Source: Ascochyta rabiei (Eukaryota > Ascomycota > Dothideomycetes > Pleosporales > Didymellaceae). From it: a stretch of 64,000 nt of DNA. Location: positions 806,001 through 870,000 of the forward strand of contig NC_082412.1 of the NCBI RefSeq assembly GCF_004011695.2, written 5' to 3'. Shown one piece after another: positions 11,300 to 23,552 of this stretch. The notes beneath the pieces were generated by a model. That model had not been told where the DNA came from. It ran no database searches and was given only the letters and a program-made list of their open reading frames with translations. Position 1 is the stretch's first letter; each line of letters opens with the position of its first letter. Both the position numbers and the translations under genes were made by a program.

Positions 11300-14200
11300 C
11301 TTTAGCTACTAGCTGCACTTATTCTAGAAGCGTCTATCCTTACTTCTTAGCTAGGTTAGAAGGATATCCTTTTTAGGAGGCAGACTTCTTAGGACGTTAT
11401 CTCTTACGCTTTAGTAGCGTTAGTTCCCTAGGCACTGCCTAGTTACCTACTAATAGATTACCTACGCAAACGCTTTAGTAATAATCCTAAAGGATCTTAT
11501 TACAGTAGTTAAGATAGTTAAGTAGTTCCTAGGTTGCCTCTTTATTAGGCTAACCTAGCTACTTAACTCTATACTCCCTTCCTTAGGCTATAGTGTCTTA
11601 GTGTAATAGTATACCTTTAACCTTATACCTATTACTAGGTAGAATGTCTTCTAGTATACTAATAGGACCTAGCTAAAACCTACTATTCTCTAGGGGTTCT
11701 CTTTAGCGCTTAAGTAATAATACATTAAACACTAGGCGCACTCTGTCTATTAATAGGGAGAGCTTTAGCCTGTACGCTAGCTTTCCTATCTTCCTAAGTA
11801 CTATAAAATATCTAAGGTAGTAAGCGTTAAACTTCTTTAAAGGACAGCTTGTTATTAGGTTCTTAGCCTGTAGGAGGACTAAGTCCCCCTTAGTAAAGTG
11901 TTGTTCTAACCTCTTTATATTATACTACTAGGCGTTACCCTTTTATATATACTCTAAGGCTTCTTTTACTATTCTCTATATATTATGCTAGCGCTCTAAG
12001 TGTCTAGCAACCTACCTACACAGCTCTAGCGTAGTTCTGTCTTTGTCCTAGATAGCTAGGGGCTTTTAGAGCTAGTGCTTATTAGGCATCCTGTTAAATC
12101 CCTTAGGGTTAGTGCTAAAGGTAACCTTCATAGGAGATTCTCTATGTATAGAGTAAGCTTTAGAGTTATAGGCCTACTTAGTATATAGTAGAAGGTCTAC
12201 CTAGTTATCCTGTTAGTAGTTTATGTATATGCGTAAATACGTCTCTAACTTCTAATTCTAACACTCTGTTTGCCTGTCCGTCTAGGGATAGAACGCCGTA
12301 CTAAGCTAGTAGTTAATTATTAGGTAGTAGTAAATATTAGACTAAAATTAGCTAGTAAATACTAAACCTTAATCTAACAGCAGCGTATCTGGTAGTCCTT
12401 GCTTTAAGAAGCTCTGTTCCATTAACAGTTTAGCTAGGTGCTAGGCAGTAATTATCTTAGTACAGGGTAGGTACTAGACGTACTTACTAAACTAGTCTAT
12501 AAGGACTAGTATAGTGTTGTACTTATTCCCCTTAGTATCTATTAACTTTAGTAGGTCTATTATAAAGTTAAGGAAGAAGTACTACTAGGCTGTATTAGGG
12601 ACTAGAAGTAGTGTAAGTAATCCCTACAGTTTATGTCTCCTAATTTTGTAAAGTTAGCACTTAGGGCACCTTTAGATGTAGTAATGTACGTCCTTTATCA
12701 GCCCTAGCTAATAGTACTTCTTCTTAAGTACTTTAGCAGTCTTATCTACGCTATAGTAACCTCCTATAGGGTTATTATAGTTCCTTAATAGGATAGTGTA
12801 GCGCAGAGTAATATTATTAGGAATCTAAACTTTTCTACTTCTGCGTAAGGTCCTACTTAGGTCAACCTCCTAGTGGTGTTGTGCCTTCTTCGCTCTACTA
12901 TCTATCCTAGTTGTTAGTAACAGCTTTCTAGGGTATAGTACGTCCTGTTGCTAGACCTACTTAACAAAATCTACTAGAATTACTAGTGTATCTAGGGCAA
13001 AAGTAGAATCTCCTTACGTAGCTTTGTTTGTAAGGTTTATAGAGGCACTAACTCTGCTGTCTAGGCTATAAAGGAGAGCTTTAGCAATGTTAAAGTCTAG
13101 TCCCCTAGCTTTAGTTTTAGGCTAATCCTAACCTTAGTTAATAGATAGAGGATTAGGGTTTATAGGAGACAAATCTCTATAGCTAATCTAATGTTAGTAG
13201 AATTCCTTAGGGACAACTTTAGGTAGTTGCTAGACTGCTGCTAGGTCTACTATAGGTACATTAAGCCTAGATATTACCTATACATTATTTTAAGCCCTTA
13301 ACTTATAAATTATCTAGATTTAAAGCTTTTGTTGTAAGGTAGGCAGTATAGCGTCCTGTAGGGCCTGCTGCTCTCTAACCTTAAGACCTTCTACGTAATC
13401 TAGACGCCTTAATAGGCTGTCTGCTGTGTTTTTAGGTCCTAGCTTATATTTAACTTTAAAGTTAAATCTTACTAGCTCTTCTGCCTATTAGGCTTACTTA
13501 GGAGAGAGCTTCTTTGTTGTTATAAAGTACCTTAGGTTATTATAATCTAAAAGTACTCTAATTGTTACTAGGGCGTGTTTAAGATAGTGTCTCTACTGCC
13601 TAAAGGCTTTTACAATTGTAGATAGTTCTTTATTATAGGTATGCTATCTAATAGATAGGCCTGTAAACCTCTAGCTCTAAAATACCACAGGCTTTTAGTA
13701 TAGCTCTGTGGCCACTTTAGACGTTTAGGGTTGCAATAGGATAGCTGCTATAGCAAAGTCTAACGCGTTAGTAAGAATAATAATAGGCTTGTTTAGGTTA
13801 AAGTGCTAAAGCACTAGGGCCTCTATAAACTTCTCCCTAATTGTAAGGAACGCTGTGCGCGCTTCCTCTAGCTAGTGCTATAGTTTATACTATTTTATTA
13901 GTCTCTTCTAACTCTTCTTTAGTCTTGCCCCCCCTCTTCTTAACTAGGGACCCTCTAGTCCTCTGCTAGGTATTAGGCGGCTGTTATATAGTTAATAAGC
14001 AGCTAGATAATTCCTAAGTAGTTAAATATAAACTGCTAATAAAAGTTAGTAAAGCCTAAGAACACTTAAATATCCTTATAACTAGATAGTTTAGGCCATT
14101 TAGTAATAGTACAGACCCTCTTAGAATCTATTACTACACTATCTAGGGTAATAACAAATCCTAGAAACTCTACTAACTTGCTAGAGAAGACGCACTTGCT

Positions 14201-16760
14201 TGCCTTCGCAAATATCCCCTATTTAACCAGGCAATTAAGGACCTCTTTAACGTGCTTGTTGTAGTCTTTCTTATTCTAGGAATAGATAAGGATGTTGTCT
14301 ATGTAAACTATACAGATCCTATCTAGTAGGCCTTCTAGGGCTCTGTAGATATAGGATTAGAACGTGGCTAGTGCGTTAGCTAAGCTAAACAGCATTACTA
14401 GGTATTTGAAATAACTGTATCGCGTCTTAAACGCAGTCTTCTACTTATTACCCTCCTTAATCTAGAGCCTATAGTAGGCGTTACGTAGATCTAGCTTAGT
14501 AAAGACCTTTGCTATTAACAGACAATCCATTATCTTACTTACTAGTAGGATAGAATACTAATTCTTAATAGTTATCTTATTTAATCCCTAATAATTAACA
14601 TACAATCTTATAGTGCTATTAGGTTTAGGAATAAACAGGATTGGTGCTTCTGCTAGTAACTTGCTTAGGTAGATCTAGCCCTTCTTCTATACTGCCTTAA
14701 GGTATTTCTAGAGTATATCTAGTTCTTAGCAGAATAAGTTATAGATTAGGAGGTTAGGAACCTTAGTACCTGCCTTAATATCTATAGAGTGATTATACTC
14801 CTAGTAGGGCGCTAATACACTTGTCTAGCGTTTACTAAACGTAAACTACTTGTAATAGAGGTGCTTAGGCATATATTTAAGCTCTTCTATGTCTAGAGTG
14901 TTAGCCTCTAGTATAGGGCCACTGTTAATTCCTACTACTATAATCCTTAACTACTTAGTAAGGGTTATATCTAGCGTCTGTCTGTTGTCTATCTAGTAGA
15001 CGTCTGTTAGACCCCCTATACTTAGACTCTTAGACTATAGTAGGTATAGATGCTTACCTAGGTCTAGGTTACTAAACAATTGTTTAGTAGTTACTAGCTA
15101 GACTTTCTTAACGTTATCTGTAAACTACTTATAGGTTTCTGCAGAGAAGTAGATATACAGGTCTACCTTAGCTAGCTATAGATAACCTAATACTAGGTTA
15201 TATCTAACAAATAATATAGACTAGAATTTAGTTAGCCTAACTATCTTAGGCGTTCCCTTGCTGTTGTAGCAGACCATTGTTAACTAGTACTGCTCTGTTA
15301 ACAACAGCTTTGTATTGTCTAGGACCACCGCGTTTAGTTGCTGGTTAGTTCCCTCTAGGTTAAGCCCTAGGTCTCTAGCTACCTGTTTAGTAATAAGGTT
15401 TAGCTCTAAACCTAAGTTGTACAAGGCCTAGAGAGTCCTAGGGTTGCCCTTAGAGTTAATTAGCTAGATAGTAACTGCTATACAGGTTTGTTTCCCTTTA
15501 GTCTCTAGCCCTAGTTATAGGTAGAAAAGGTTAGCAACTAGGGCTTCCTATTTCCCTAGTTGCTACTAGATTGTTAATTACTGCCTCTGCAGCCTCTCTA
15601 ATAGCTCTGTTACTAATGGCCCTAAGGGTCTTACCCCTAATTTAGCTAATAATAACTACCCCTATTAGATTGTTAGTGGTAATTGCCCCTATAGGACCCC
15701 TTGCCTCCTACTAAATTAGCATTATTAGTTGCTGGCTAGGAGTCTCCTAGCTGCTTTCCAGCGTCGCTTCTAGAGGGGGTTAAGGCCTAGCTGTAGTGCC
15801 TTTTAAATCCTTCCCTATTAGGAGAGGAGTAAGGTCTTTTATTTTAACTGCTGCCTTTAGCCTAGAGGTTTAAGTTTAAGAGGACTGTTGTGGTCTCTGC
15901 GTTACAGAGGGCCTGTTTAAACTCTATCTACTTAGTAATATGTTCTAGGCTGCTATTACTTTAGATCTTATATTAGAGTTTATAGGGAGTAAGGCTCTAT
16001 ATAAACACTATCTTAAACTTATAGTTATCTGTGCTGTTATTAAACTTAGTAAAGTTGCAGGGCAGTAGAGACTCCTGCTTGTTTAACTTTATTAGGAAGG
16101 TGTTAACAGAATTGTTAGCCTTCTACTTATAGTTAAAGTACTTATTATAGTTCTTATACTAAGTAAAGACTAGGTTTTATATAAGCTACTCCTCCTCTAC
16201 ACAGAGGTTAGCCTAGGTTTAGATTAATCCCTTATTAATACGTTGTTAGATTAATTCTTAATAGATACTATAGTAGATAGTGCCTATAATCTAATAGGTG
16301 CGGGTTATAGAGTCCTTAACTACTTAAGTGTACTAGAACGCCGTGTCTATGTCCTTAATCTACTAGTCCACCTGCTAGGTTAATAGAGGCTTGTTATCTG
16401 TCCTAAGTTTTAGCTTAGGTTAGACGTTGTTAAGGACTTACATTATCTTACTAGCCTTGTTAAACGCTAGGTAGTAGCTACCTAGCGTAGGCCTAACGTG
16501 CGTCTGCTGCAGGGTCTCTACTACCTAGTTAAATTACTGCTGCTAGATTTTAATTTCTTGTTTAGGGGCGCTAGACAATTCTACTTTATTAAGTGCCTTT
16601 AGTAATAATAGAATAGAAGCCTGTAGTAACTCTATTTGTGTAACGCGTAGCGTTAGAACGTCTAGCGTTGCAATGCCTGCTGCTGTAGTAGCTAACCTAC
16701 CCCTAATATAAGGGTTAAGCGGTAGCTCTATAGGTGCTGGCGATACCCTAGGCACGTTGT
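11300..16760 (-). pseudogene. gag-pol remnant of B
   Basis: Gag starts near 16,760; 16,543-16,755 is the only stretch still open and matches C at about 35,055-35,267. The RT motif reads Y-I-D-N at 14,294-14,305, where the family has D-D. An Asn codon AAC from GAC fits a C-to-T change in TCG on the other strand. A chromodomain-like segment near 11,511-11,573 mirrors C 40,238-40,300. Stops throughout rule out function. Confidence 0.8.
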
Positions 16761-16939
16761 TGCAGCGTTGCGCATCTGGTTCCTAACTAAGGTTGTTATA
16801 AGGGGGCAACTCCTCTACATTGCTAGTAGTTAAGTAGAGGTTATGTCGTCCTCTAGCTATTGCTGATGGCTAAGTTTTCTCCCGTCTCTCTGCTGCTAAT
16901 TAGCTGCCTGTTCTAAGAGGAAGTATAAAGGATTCGAAT

Positions 16940-17133
16940 TGTAAGGTCACTGTAGGCAGACAATTAAGCAGAGCAAGATAGGACAAATAATAGGTAGTAT
17001 TTTAAGAGATAAGACAAATCCTTAATAGATAAGTCTTTAGGTGTGTAGATGTTATATACTAGTTAGTAGGTCTCCTAGCTTAGCCTAGAACCTAACCGAG
17101 GTATCCCCTGCTGTAGGGAGAACACCTATAACA
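16940..17133 (-). repeat. 5' LTR of B
   Basis: 194-bp copy of 8,838-9,030 in the same orientation. It is less mutated than the left copy, with some TCA and CGA still present. Confidence 0.9.
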
Positions 17134-17340
17134 TTAACTAAGCAAAGCTTATAAAGATAGGGTGTAATAAGTAGTATAGAGTAAACTGTCTAGCTAAAGA
17201 GCAGGTTAAGATTCTAAAAACAAACTTAATTAATAAGGTTAAATACAAACTATAAGGGTTATGTTCCTATAATCTATATACTTAAGATGTTATACAGAAT
17301 CTTATAGTTCTATAGAATAGAATCCTATAGTTATATAAGT
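17134..17340 (-). repeat. D-type LTR remnant beside B
   Basis: 17,134-17,260 matches the middle of the D LTR on the minus strand, beginning exactly at TTAAC. The remainder is diverged and contains short AT-rich palindromic runs. Its other half lies at 42,912-43,004 beside C: both abut their element at GTTAA (reverse complement TTAAC), so they were one LTR before the inversion. Confidence 0.7.
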
Positions 17341-17796
17341 TGTTAAAGTTTTACTTTAGTTAAAGACTGTAAGCACTAATTCTATTAGTTCTTAGGGATA
17401 AGTACTAGTGGATTAGTTAGGGTTATTAACTAAGTAAAGCTTATAAAGATAGGGTGTAATAAATAGTACAGAGTACACTGTCTAGTTTAAGAGCAGGTTA
17501 AATATTCTAAAGATAAACTTAATTAATAAGGTTAAACATAAACTATAAGGGTTGTGTTCCTACTAACTATATACTAAGGAGATATAGTGCTTATTAATAA
17601 GTAACTAGAGTTAGTCTAATAAAATATATAAGGGTACTTATAGATAAGTATATTATACTTTACTTATTAATAAGTAGTTATATAATATCCTTATCTGTTC
17701 TATCCTTCTCTATAGTTTGTCCCTTTAGGGCAGAGTTAGGAGTCTTAGTTAGCTAGTACTTATGTTTATGCTGTGCCCTAGCACAGAATTATAACA
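17341..17796 (-). repeat. D-family LTR (3' LTR of D1)
   Basis: 456 bp with TGTTA and TAACA ends, homologous to 8,198-8,675 and to inverted 21,954-22,436. A minus-strand polypurine tract follows at 17,797-17,820, marking it as a 3' LTR. Confidence 0.85.
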
Positions 17797-19108
17797 CTAT
17801 CCCCTCTTCCTCTTTAGTTTATCCTTAAACTATATGATTATTTATTAGAGTTTTATATAATCTATAAACTCTATATCTAGTAACTAGTAAGTTAAGTTAT
17901 CCTTATACACCTGTAATATCTACCTTATATTCGAAATCTGTTAAGCTAATACACCTACTAAAGTCCCCTATAATTATTATTTCTTTAGCAGCTATAAGTG
18001 CTTAATAATACTAGGTAGTCTAATAGGTCTAAAGTGTGCTAAGTGTATAAAGGCTAGTAAGCTATATATAAATATATCTTAGATATTATTAAAAAAGACT
18101 TATAAAGAGTATAAGAAAAAGGTAGAAAAAGATAAGTTATTTCTTATAACTATAATTGCGTAATTATTAGGTAATAAGAAATTTCTAAAATAGGTAAATA
18201 AACATGTATAGTAAAAGGTGCTATATTTAGTAAATAGAATAGTTAAGGCTAGTAAGTTAGACCTAGCTAAAAAAGTTAATTCTTACTATTCTGTAGCGTC
18301 TATTAGCATATAAACCTTACTAGCTACCTAGAGTACTCTTAGTTTAATTAAAGAGTCTGTAGTAAATTATAGTACTTACGTACTAATTAGCAGCAGCTTT
18401 TAAGGTGCGTAGGTAGTTTCTATACATTTTCCAGATCTAGATATCCTAACTATTTAATTAGATACCTTTATTAATTGCTATTTCCCCTATATATTACAAT
18501 TTTTTTTAAACTTTCTATTTATCTTTCCTATTAGCTTAATAATAGAAGATCTCCTAGATAGGCGTTCTAGGGTTAGCTAGTTCTAATAGCAATATGTAGA
18601 TTACTAGATAGATCTTTATATCCTTTAGCAGATTAAGTCTATAGTTAACTAGGCTTATCTACTTAGAAATAAAAAAGGGTCTAACTTTAATATAGTTTAG
18701 TTTTCTTATTAGTCTTTGTGTGCAAAGGTTTTTTTAAAGGAGATAGACTTTCTCCCCCTCTTTTAGCTAAGGTGCTGTTTTTCTTTTCTAGTTAATATAT
18801 AAGATAGCTTGTTCTTAAGCCTTACTAAGTTTTTTAGTACTTTTTTATATACTTCTTTTAGTCTTACTACTAAAGATATAGCTAATTAAGTCTAATTTAG
18901 TATGTCTAGGCTTCTAGTAAAGAGATTTAGGTGCATCCTATAATTTAGGAAGAACAGTAATTCTTCTATTACTTCTAACAATTTGTTATTATATGTGATT
19001 TATGCTATAGGTAACAGTAAAACCTAGTTATCTTACTACTGGCTGCTGTATGTCTGTAGGTATGTTTCTATAGTCTAATTTATTCTTTTAGTCTATCTAT
19101 CTATATAG
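17797..19108 (-). mobile_element. Retrotransposon D1, 3' fragment
   Basis: The reverse complement matches D2 from about 33,480 to 34,678, including the integrase end, chromodomain and 3' leader. Similarity stops at about 19,108, where an unrelated G-rich stretch begins, so the 5' part is lost. All frames are broken. Confidence 0.8.
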
Positions 19109-19111
19109 TAG

Positions 19112-19300
19112 TAAAAGGGTAGGGGTTAGGTAGGGGTAGGGTACATTAGGTGATGTACCCCTACCCTACCCTACCTCTACCCACGCTAATTTCTTGCTAA
19201 GAGGGTAGGGGTAGGGTAGGGTCTATATAGGGTATGGTCTATATAGGGTAGGAGTACAGGTAGGGTATAGTCTACATAGGGTGGAGGTAGCGGTTAGGTA
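19112..19300. repeat. G-rich GGGTA-type repeat with an imperfect hairpin
   Basis: There are many runs of three or four G separated by TA on the plus strand (19,117-19,142 and 19,203-19,285), with a C-rich complement between them (19,157-19,183). 19,128-19,145 and 19,154-19,175 are near inverted copies around a short loop. It is not coding and does not match the D family. Confidence 0.7.
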
Positions 19301-19613
19301 CATTACGTAACTACACATCTAATCTATTAAAGCCTCTTTCCTATAAATGTTATAGCCATTAAGCTTTAAATATTATTATAGATAATTATTATAAGTAGGT
19401 ATTTTTTTTTATTAGTAGCTTATATTATACAAACATTCTATAAAACCCTAGTTCTCTCTTTTTCTACTCTTATATTATCTAATTATTTAGTAGGAGGCAC
19501 TAATAAGCCTCTAGTAGTATTACTTAATAAGAGCTACATCCTTTAGCTAAATAGTAACTTGCTTTTTATAGATAGTGTTTATGTTTACATCTTTAAATAT
19601 TAATTTTATATTA
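19301..19613. other. Unassigned AT-rich sequence left of the pogo element
   Basis: I see no gene or match to the elements described here. With 21,461-21,953 it forms the pre-insertion site of the pogo element. The short open frame at 19,575-19,799 crosses the transposon end and is chance. Confidence 0.5.
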
Positions 19614-19712
19614 ACGTGTTTCACCACTAAGCGGTCACCACCACCGAGCGGTTACCCCTCACCAAAATTGCGACTATTACAGACTATTACCACTGCACCA
19701 CAACACTGCACT
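19614..19712. repeat. Left terminal inverted repeat of the pogo element
   Basis: It pairs with 21,362-21,460. It contains two direct copies of AGCGGTYACC about 21 bp apart, as does the right repeat. Such internal duplications are often transposase binding sites (inference). Confidence 0.88.
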
Positions 19713-20299
19713 AATAATTACTCTAGCCTAATATACTATTTAGAAGTGTTACTATTATCTATATCTATAATTTCTGCTGTACAGGTACGCGTGTTATAGC
19801 TAGTCTTGCTATAACACCTATAGTGCCTCTCCTTACGTACCCTCTTTACAGGCTGTTTAGCTGCCTCCCTACTACTATAGTCCTTCTTAGCTATTAAATC
19901 CTGTACGTTACCTACTGTAAGACTCTCCTCTGTTTAAATATACTTTCTTTTACAACTACACTACTCTCTTAGAGTAGCTATTACCTTACAAATACTAGCT
20001 AGTTCCTACGCCTGCAACACTAAATTATAACCTATAATAGCTATACCTTTTATAAGCAAATTAACAGCCTATAGAAGAGAAGAGACTAGTAATTCTCTAT
20101 GCCTTTGTATGCGCTTATAAACTAGCGTTAATTACACCTCTATCTCCTTTAGGGTAGCTAGCGTTTTTATCTCCTATAGGGTAGCCTCTAGTAGTAGAGG
20201 TATTAGTGTGCGAAGCACTATATTAAGCTTTAATAGCACTTACTCTAGGTTATAGGGTACTAAACTAGAGCCTCTAAAGCTTGCTAGGATATTTTCCTT

Positions 20300-21340
20300 T
20301 GTAATTACCTTATTAAAAGTAATATAAAAGGCTAGTAAGAATATCTCTTTCTTACCTTACGTGATAGAGTACCTTACCTAGCTGTTAATCTTAGTAGAGT
20401 ACGCCTGCTTTAAAGGGGTAAAACAGCCTATATTAAGCGGCTGCAGTAGGTATAATAAGTAAGAAGGCATATAGAAAGTAATAATCTTCTGTTCCTTACA
20501 GTACTTATAGAATTTGTAGCTCTAGTAGCTCTTATAGCTGTCTATAATTAGTAGACAGTATACGCCTATAGTACGCTCCTTTATATACGTATTAAAGTAC
20601 TTTAGCTACTTTATACTAAGCTTATTTATTATCTAGCTGTTAGCGCTAGTTTTAATTACCTAGTTGTAAGGTAGTCCTGTATACTAGCTTAATATAAGAA
20701 CTTTACTACTAAAGATAATAAAGGGTAGGATAGCCTACCTACTAGCGCAGATACCCTAGATAATTATAACCTAGTTACAATTACCTAGCTATATCTTCTT
20801 AGGATTGCTTTACTTCTTAGAGCCTATAAAGACTATCTAAGCAGTAATTATACCTATTATAAAGCTAGACTTTTTAAAGTTATATATGTCTTTATCTAGG
20901 ATTCTATACTTCTCCTTTATATTCTTAACTAGCTTAAACTAGGGCTCTATAATGCGTAGATCTTTATTTAGGGCTTGTTAATAATTATATAAGTAACTGT
21001 GTTAAAGCTTAACCTCCTTAGTACGCGTCCTAAACCTGTCTACCTAGTTCTTACTAACAGGTCCTTTACTATATGCAGTAAGGAGATTATTAGCTATTTC
21101 TTACACTATAGTCCTTATAGCGCCTATTTTTTATATATCTAGCTTAAGTATATATGCTACTATTACCTCCTCCTCTATCTTATCTAGCTTGCTTAAGTTA
21201 GGTTAATAGTTGCGTTAGGTGCGCTTTCTAGCGCGTTGTTATACTAGCGTTGTTTAGAAGACGTTAAATGCTCTAGACACGTGTTTTGTAGTATTAGGAG
21301 GGGTAGCTTAGGTAGCCTAGATAGCAAGGTAGAGTGTGCC
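20300..21340 (-). pseudogene. pogo/Fot1-type transposase remnant (DD35D)
   Basis: On the minus strand a catalytic Asp codon lies at 20,540-20,542 in the context I-I-D-S-Y-K-S-Y, where the family has His at the Tyr positions (CAY to TAY). The last acidic residue is at 20,432-20,434 in the context L-Q-P-L-N, where the family has Asp (GAT to AAT). The two codons are 36 apart, leaving 35 residues between them, the DD35D spacing of Fot1-type transposases. The amino-terminal DNA-binding part should lie at higher coordinates but is too damaged to delimit. Broken by many stops. Confidence 0.8.
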
Positions 21341-21361
21341 TTTGTTGTAGGTTAATTGCGC

Positions 21362-21460
21362 ATTGTGTTGTGGTGGCATTGTTATAATAGTCTGTAATAG
21401 TCGCAATGTTAGTAAGGGGTAACCGCTTGGTAGTGGTAACCGCTTAGTGGTGAAACACGT
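21362..21460. repeat. Right terminal inverted repeat of the pogo element
   Basis: Inverted copy of 19,614-19,712. It retains several TGG and TGA trinucleotides that are almost absent from the element interior. Confidence 0.88.
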
Positions 21461-21953
21461 TATTCTGTAAGAAACTAACATATACCTTTAAAGACACTAA
21501 TAAGAAAAGATTTAGTAGACTCCTAAAGAGCTTCTAGAGCGCTAGCCTAGAACTAAAGATTATTCCTTAGTTAAAGAGCAACTTTCTAAACTACGCGTGA
21601 GAATAGTATATAAGGTATTAATAATTTAGTTAACCTCTAGTATTAACAGATATTGCGCAGCGTAATTACTACCTTAGTATTAATAATTAAATATAATAAT
21701 AGAAAATAATAATATACTACTTACCTAATAACAATACTTATACTTTAGTAGCAGAGCAGGCGCCTTATAGGCAGACTTAGCTACTAAGGGCTTTCTTACT
21801 AGCGTGCTGCTAGTTACAGCTAATTCTTAGCTTAAAACAGCCTTATTCCTGCAATCTCTAGTTCTGTTAGCAATTAGGTAGTTAGCTGTAATAGTAGGCT
21901 GTAAAAGTAGGCTGTAGTAGTAGGCTGTAAAAACAAGTGTAATAGCAGGTGTA
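21461..21953. other. Unassigned sequence between pogo element and D2, with a 13-bp tandem repeat
   Basis: I see no gene. Four copies of a 13-bp unit (consensus GGCTGTAAAAGTA) run from 21,884 to 21,935, just before the D2 LTR. Confidence 0.6.
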
Positions 21954-22436
21954 TGTTACGATCCTATACTAGGGCACAGCACAAACATAAGTACTAGCTA
22001 ACTAAGACCCCTAACTCCGCCCTAAAGGAACAAACTGTAGAGAAGGACAGAATAGAGAGGGATGTTATATAACTACTTATTAATAAGCATAATATATATA
22101 ACTAATTATTAATAAGTATAGTATAATATACTTATCTATAAGTACCCTTATATATTTTTTAGACTAACTCTAGTTACTTATTAATACGTACTACATCTCT
22201 TTAGTATATAGTTAGTAAGAATATAACCCTTATAGTTTGTGTTTAACCTTATTAATTAAGTTTAACTTTAGAATCTTAACCTGCTCTTAAACTAGACAGT
22301 CTACTCTGTACTATTTATTACACCCTATCTTTATAAGCTTTACTTAGTTAATAACCCTAACTAATCTACTAGTACTTATCCCTAAGAACTAATAGAATCA
22401 GTGCTTACAGACTTTAGCTAGAGTACAACTTTAACA
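21954..22436 (+). repeat. 5' LTR of D2
   Basis: 483 bp. Begins TGTTACGATCC and ends CTTTAACA. It is the most complete D-family LTR in the window. Followed by D gag sequence. Confidence 0.88.
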
Positions 22437-23397
22437 TTTTTAAACACCCCTAAGATAAGTACTATTAGATCCTATGCTACCCCTAGTAACTCTATGTCTA
22501 GTAACATTAATATAGATATAACTATTACTACTAGCACTATAAACGTTAACAAGCCTAACCTTTACTACATAGATTGTAATAAGCTTAATAACTAGCTTAT
22601 ACAGTAGGACCTCTTCTTTACCTTCTAAGGTTAGAAGGTACCTAAGGCTAAATAAGTAGTCCTTGCAGCTAGCTACATGCATAGTAAAGCGTTTACCTAG
22701 ATTAAGCCCTTTATGCAACAGTACTAAGCTAGCAAGGCCCTAGATAACGTAGATAAATAGATAAAAGACTTTAACCTATTTAAAGAAAAGAATAAGCTAA
22801 TCCTTAGAGTCTCTAATAAACCACATATTGCGCAACGTAACATTTAGAAGATTAGACAGGACAAGTTAGCTACTAACTACGCCGTAGAGTTTCAGCAGCT
22901 CGCTGCCAACACTAACTAGGACGACTAATAGAAGACCTAGAGTCTAGTCTAGAGGACAATAACGACTGTATCGTACCTCCAATTCGTGTAACAACACCCT
23001 ACTAGGACGCCTAGACAGGTAAAGAAACGGAGTACTACTCTAACAACAACCAGGAAAAGATAGACAACCTACTAGACACCTTAGAACAAGAGTTTAACTA
23101 AATTAGCGCTCTACTAACACGCAAATAAGAATATATAGCTTAACAACGCTAGAAGCATAATAATTTAGAAGCCTATTACTAAATATATTAAGAACTTGTT
23201 AGTCCTATAGGAGTACCTAAAATTACAGAAATAACACTAGAACTCTAACAGCTTGTTTACTAGTTTAGAAAAGAAATTAATAATAGTAAATAGTTTACTA
23301 ATAACCTAAAAGAAGCTAAAGACTAGCTTTAGTGTAAGTAAGAAATATAGCTTAGCCTAGAATGTATATAGAAGTAGAAAGAAGTACTACTAATAAT
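22437..23397 (+). mobile_element. Retrotransposon D2, gag region (degraded)
   Basis: Homologous to D3 at 7,432-8,197 (inverted) and 1-45. Interrupted after ATAAT (23,393-23,397) by A2 and resumes at 30,520. The open frame on the opposite strand (22,440-22,718) is not a gene. The patch 22,830-23,060 keeps many CCA and TCA sites and is less mutated than its surroundings. Confidence 0.78.
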
Positions 23398-23552
23398 TGT
23401 TAAGGACTAGCCTTAGGGTAGGATGTAATAAGGGTTAATATGGTATTGTATCTCTTAAGGAGGTAACACGTTACGTGTCCTTCTAATATGTCTCTAGGGC
23501 ACGTAACTATCCTATCTTGCTTAAGGCTTAGACAAGGTCTAAGCCTATAACA
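23398..23552 (-). repeat. 3' LTR of A2
   Basis: 155 bp. The minus-strand polypurine tract appears as a pyrimidine run at 23,553-23,580. Confidence 0.9.

Larger units (their letters stand above)
8838..17133 (-). mobile_element. Chromovirus-type Ty3/Gypsy retrotransposon B, full length, RIP-degraded
   Basis: The element is 8,296 bp with LTRs at 8,838-9,030 and 16,940-17,133. A minus-strand polypurine tract (seen as a C-run at about 9,033-9,045) lies next to the left LTR, so B is read on the minus strand. Its flanks are CCTAC on the left and TTAAC on the right, which do not match each other but match C crosswise. From about 9,571 to 15,628 it is identical to inverted C in every stretch I compared. 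The outer parts differ by several percent. Confidence 0.93.
19614..21460 (-). mobile_element. pogo/Fot1-type (Tc1/mariner superfamily) DNA transposon, degraded
   Basis: The element is 1,847 bp. Its ends begin ACGTGTTTCACC and end with the inverted copy, flanked by TA on both sides (19,612-19,613 and 21,461-21,462), the Tc1/mariner target duplication. Inverted repeats are about 99 bp. The transposase remnant is on the minus strand. Size fits pogo/Fot1-type elements of ascomycetes. The termini are far less mutated than the interior. Confidence 0.9.

Noticed and set aside
19575..19799. 74-codon open frame crossing the left end of the pogo element
   Set aside because: It spans the transposon boundary and has no counterpart on the transposase strand.
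22440..22718. 92-codon open frame on the minus strand in D2 gag
   Set aside because: It lies on the opposite strand to D gag, is unrelated to known proteins, and exists because TGA stops have been removed from the block.
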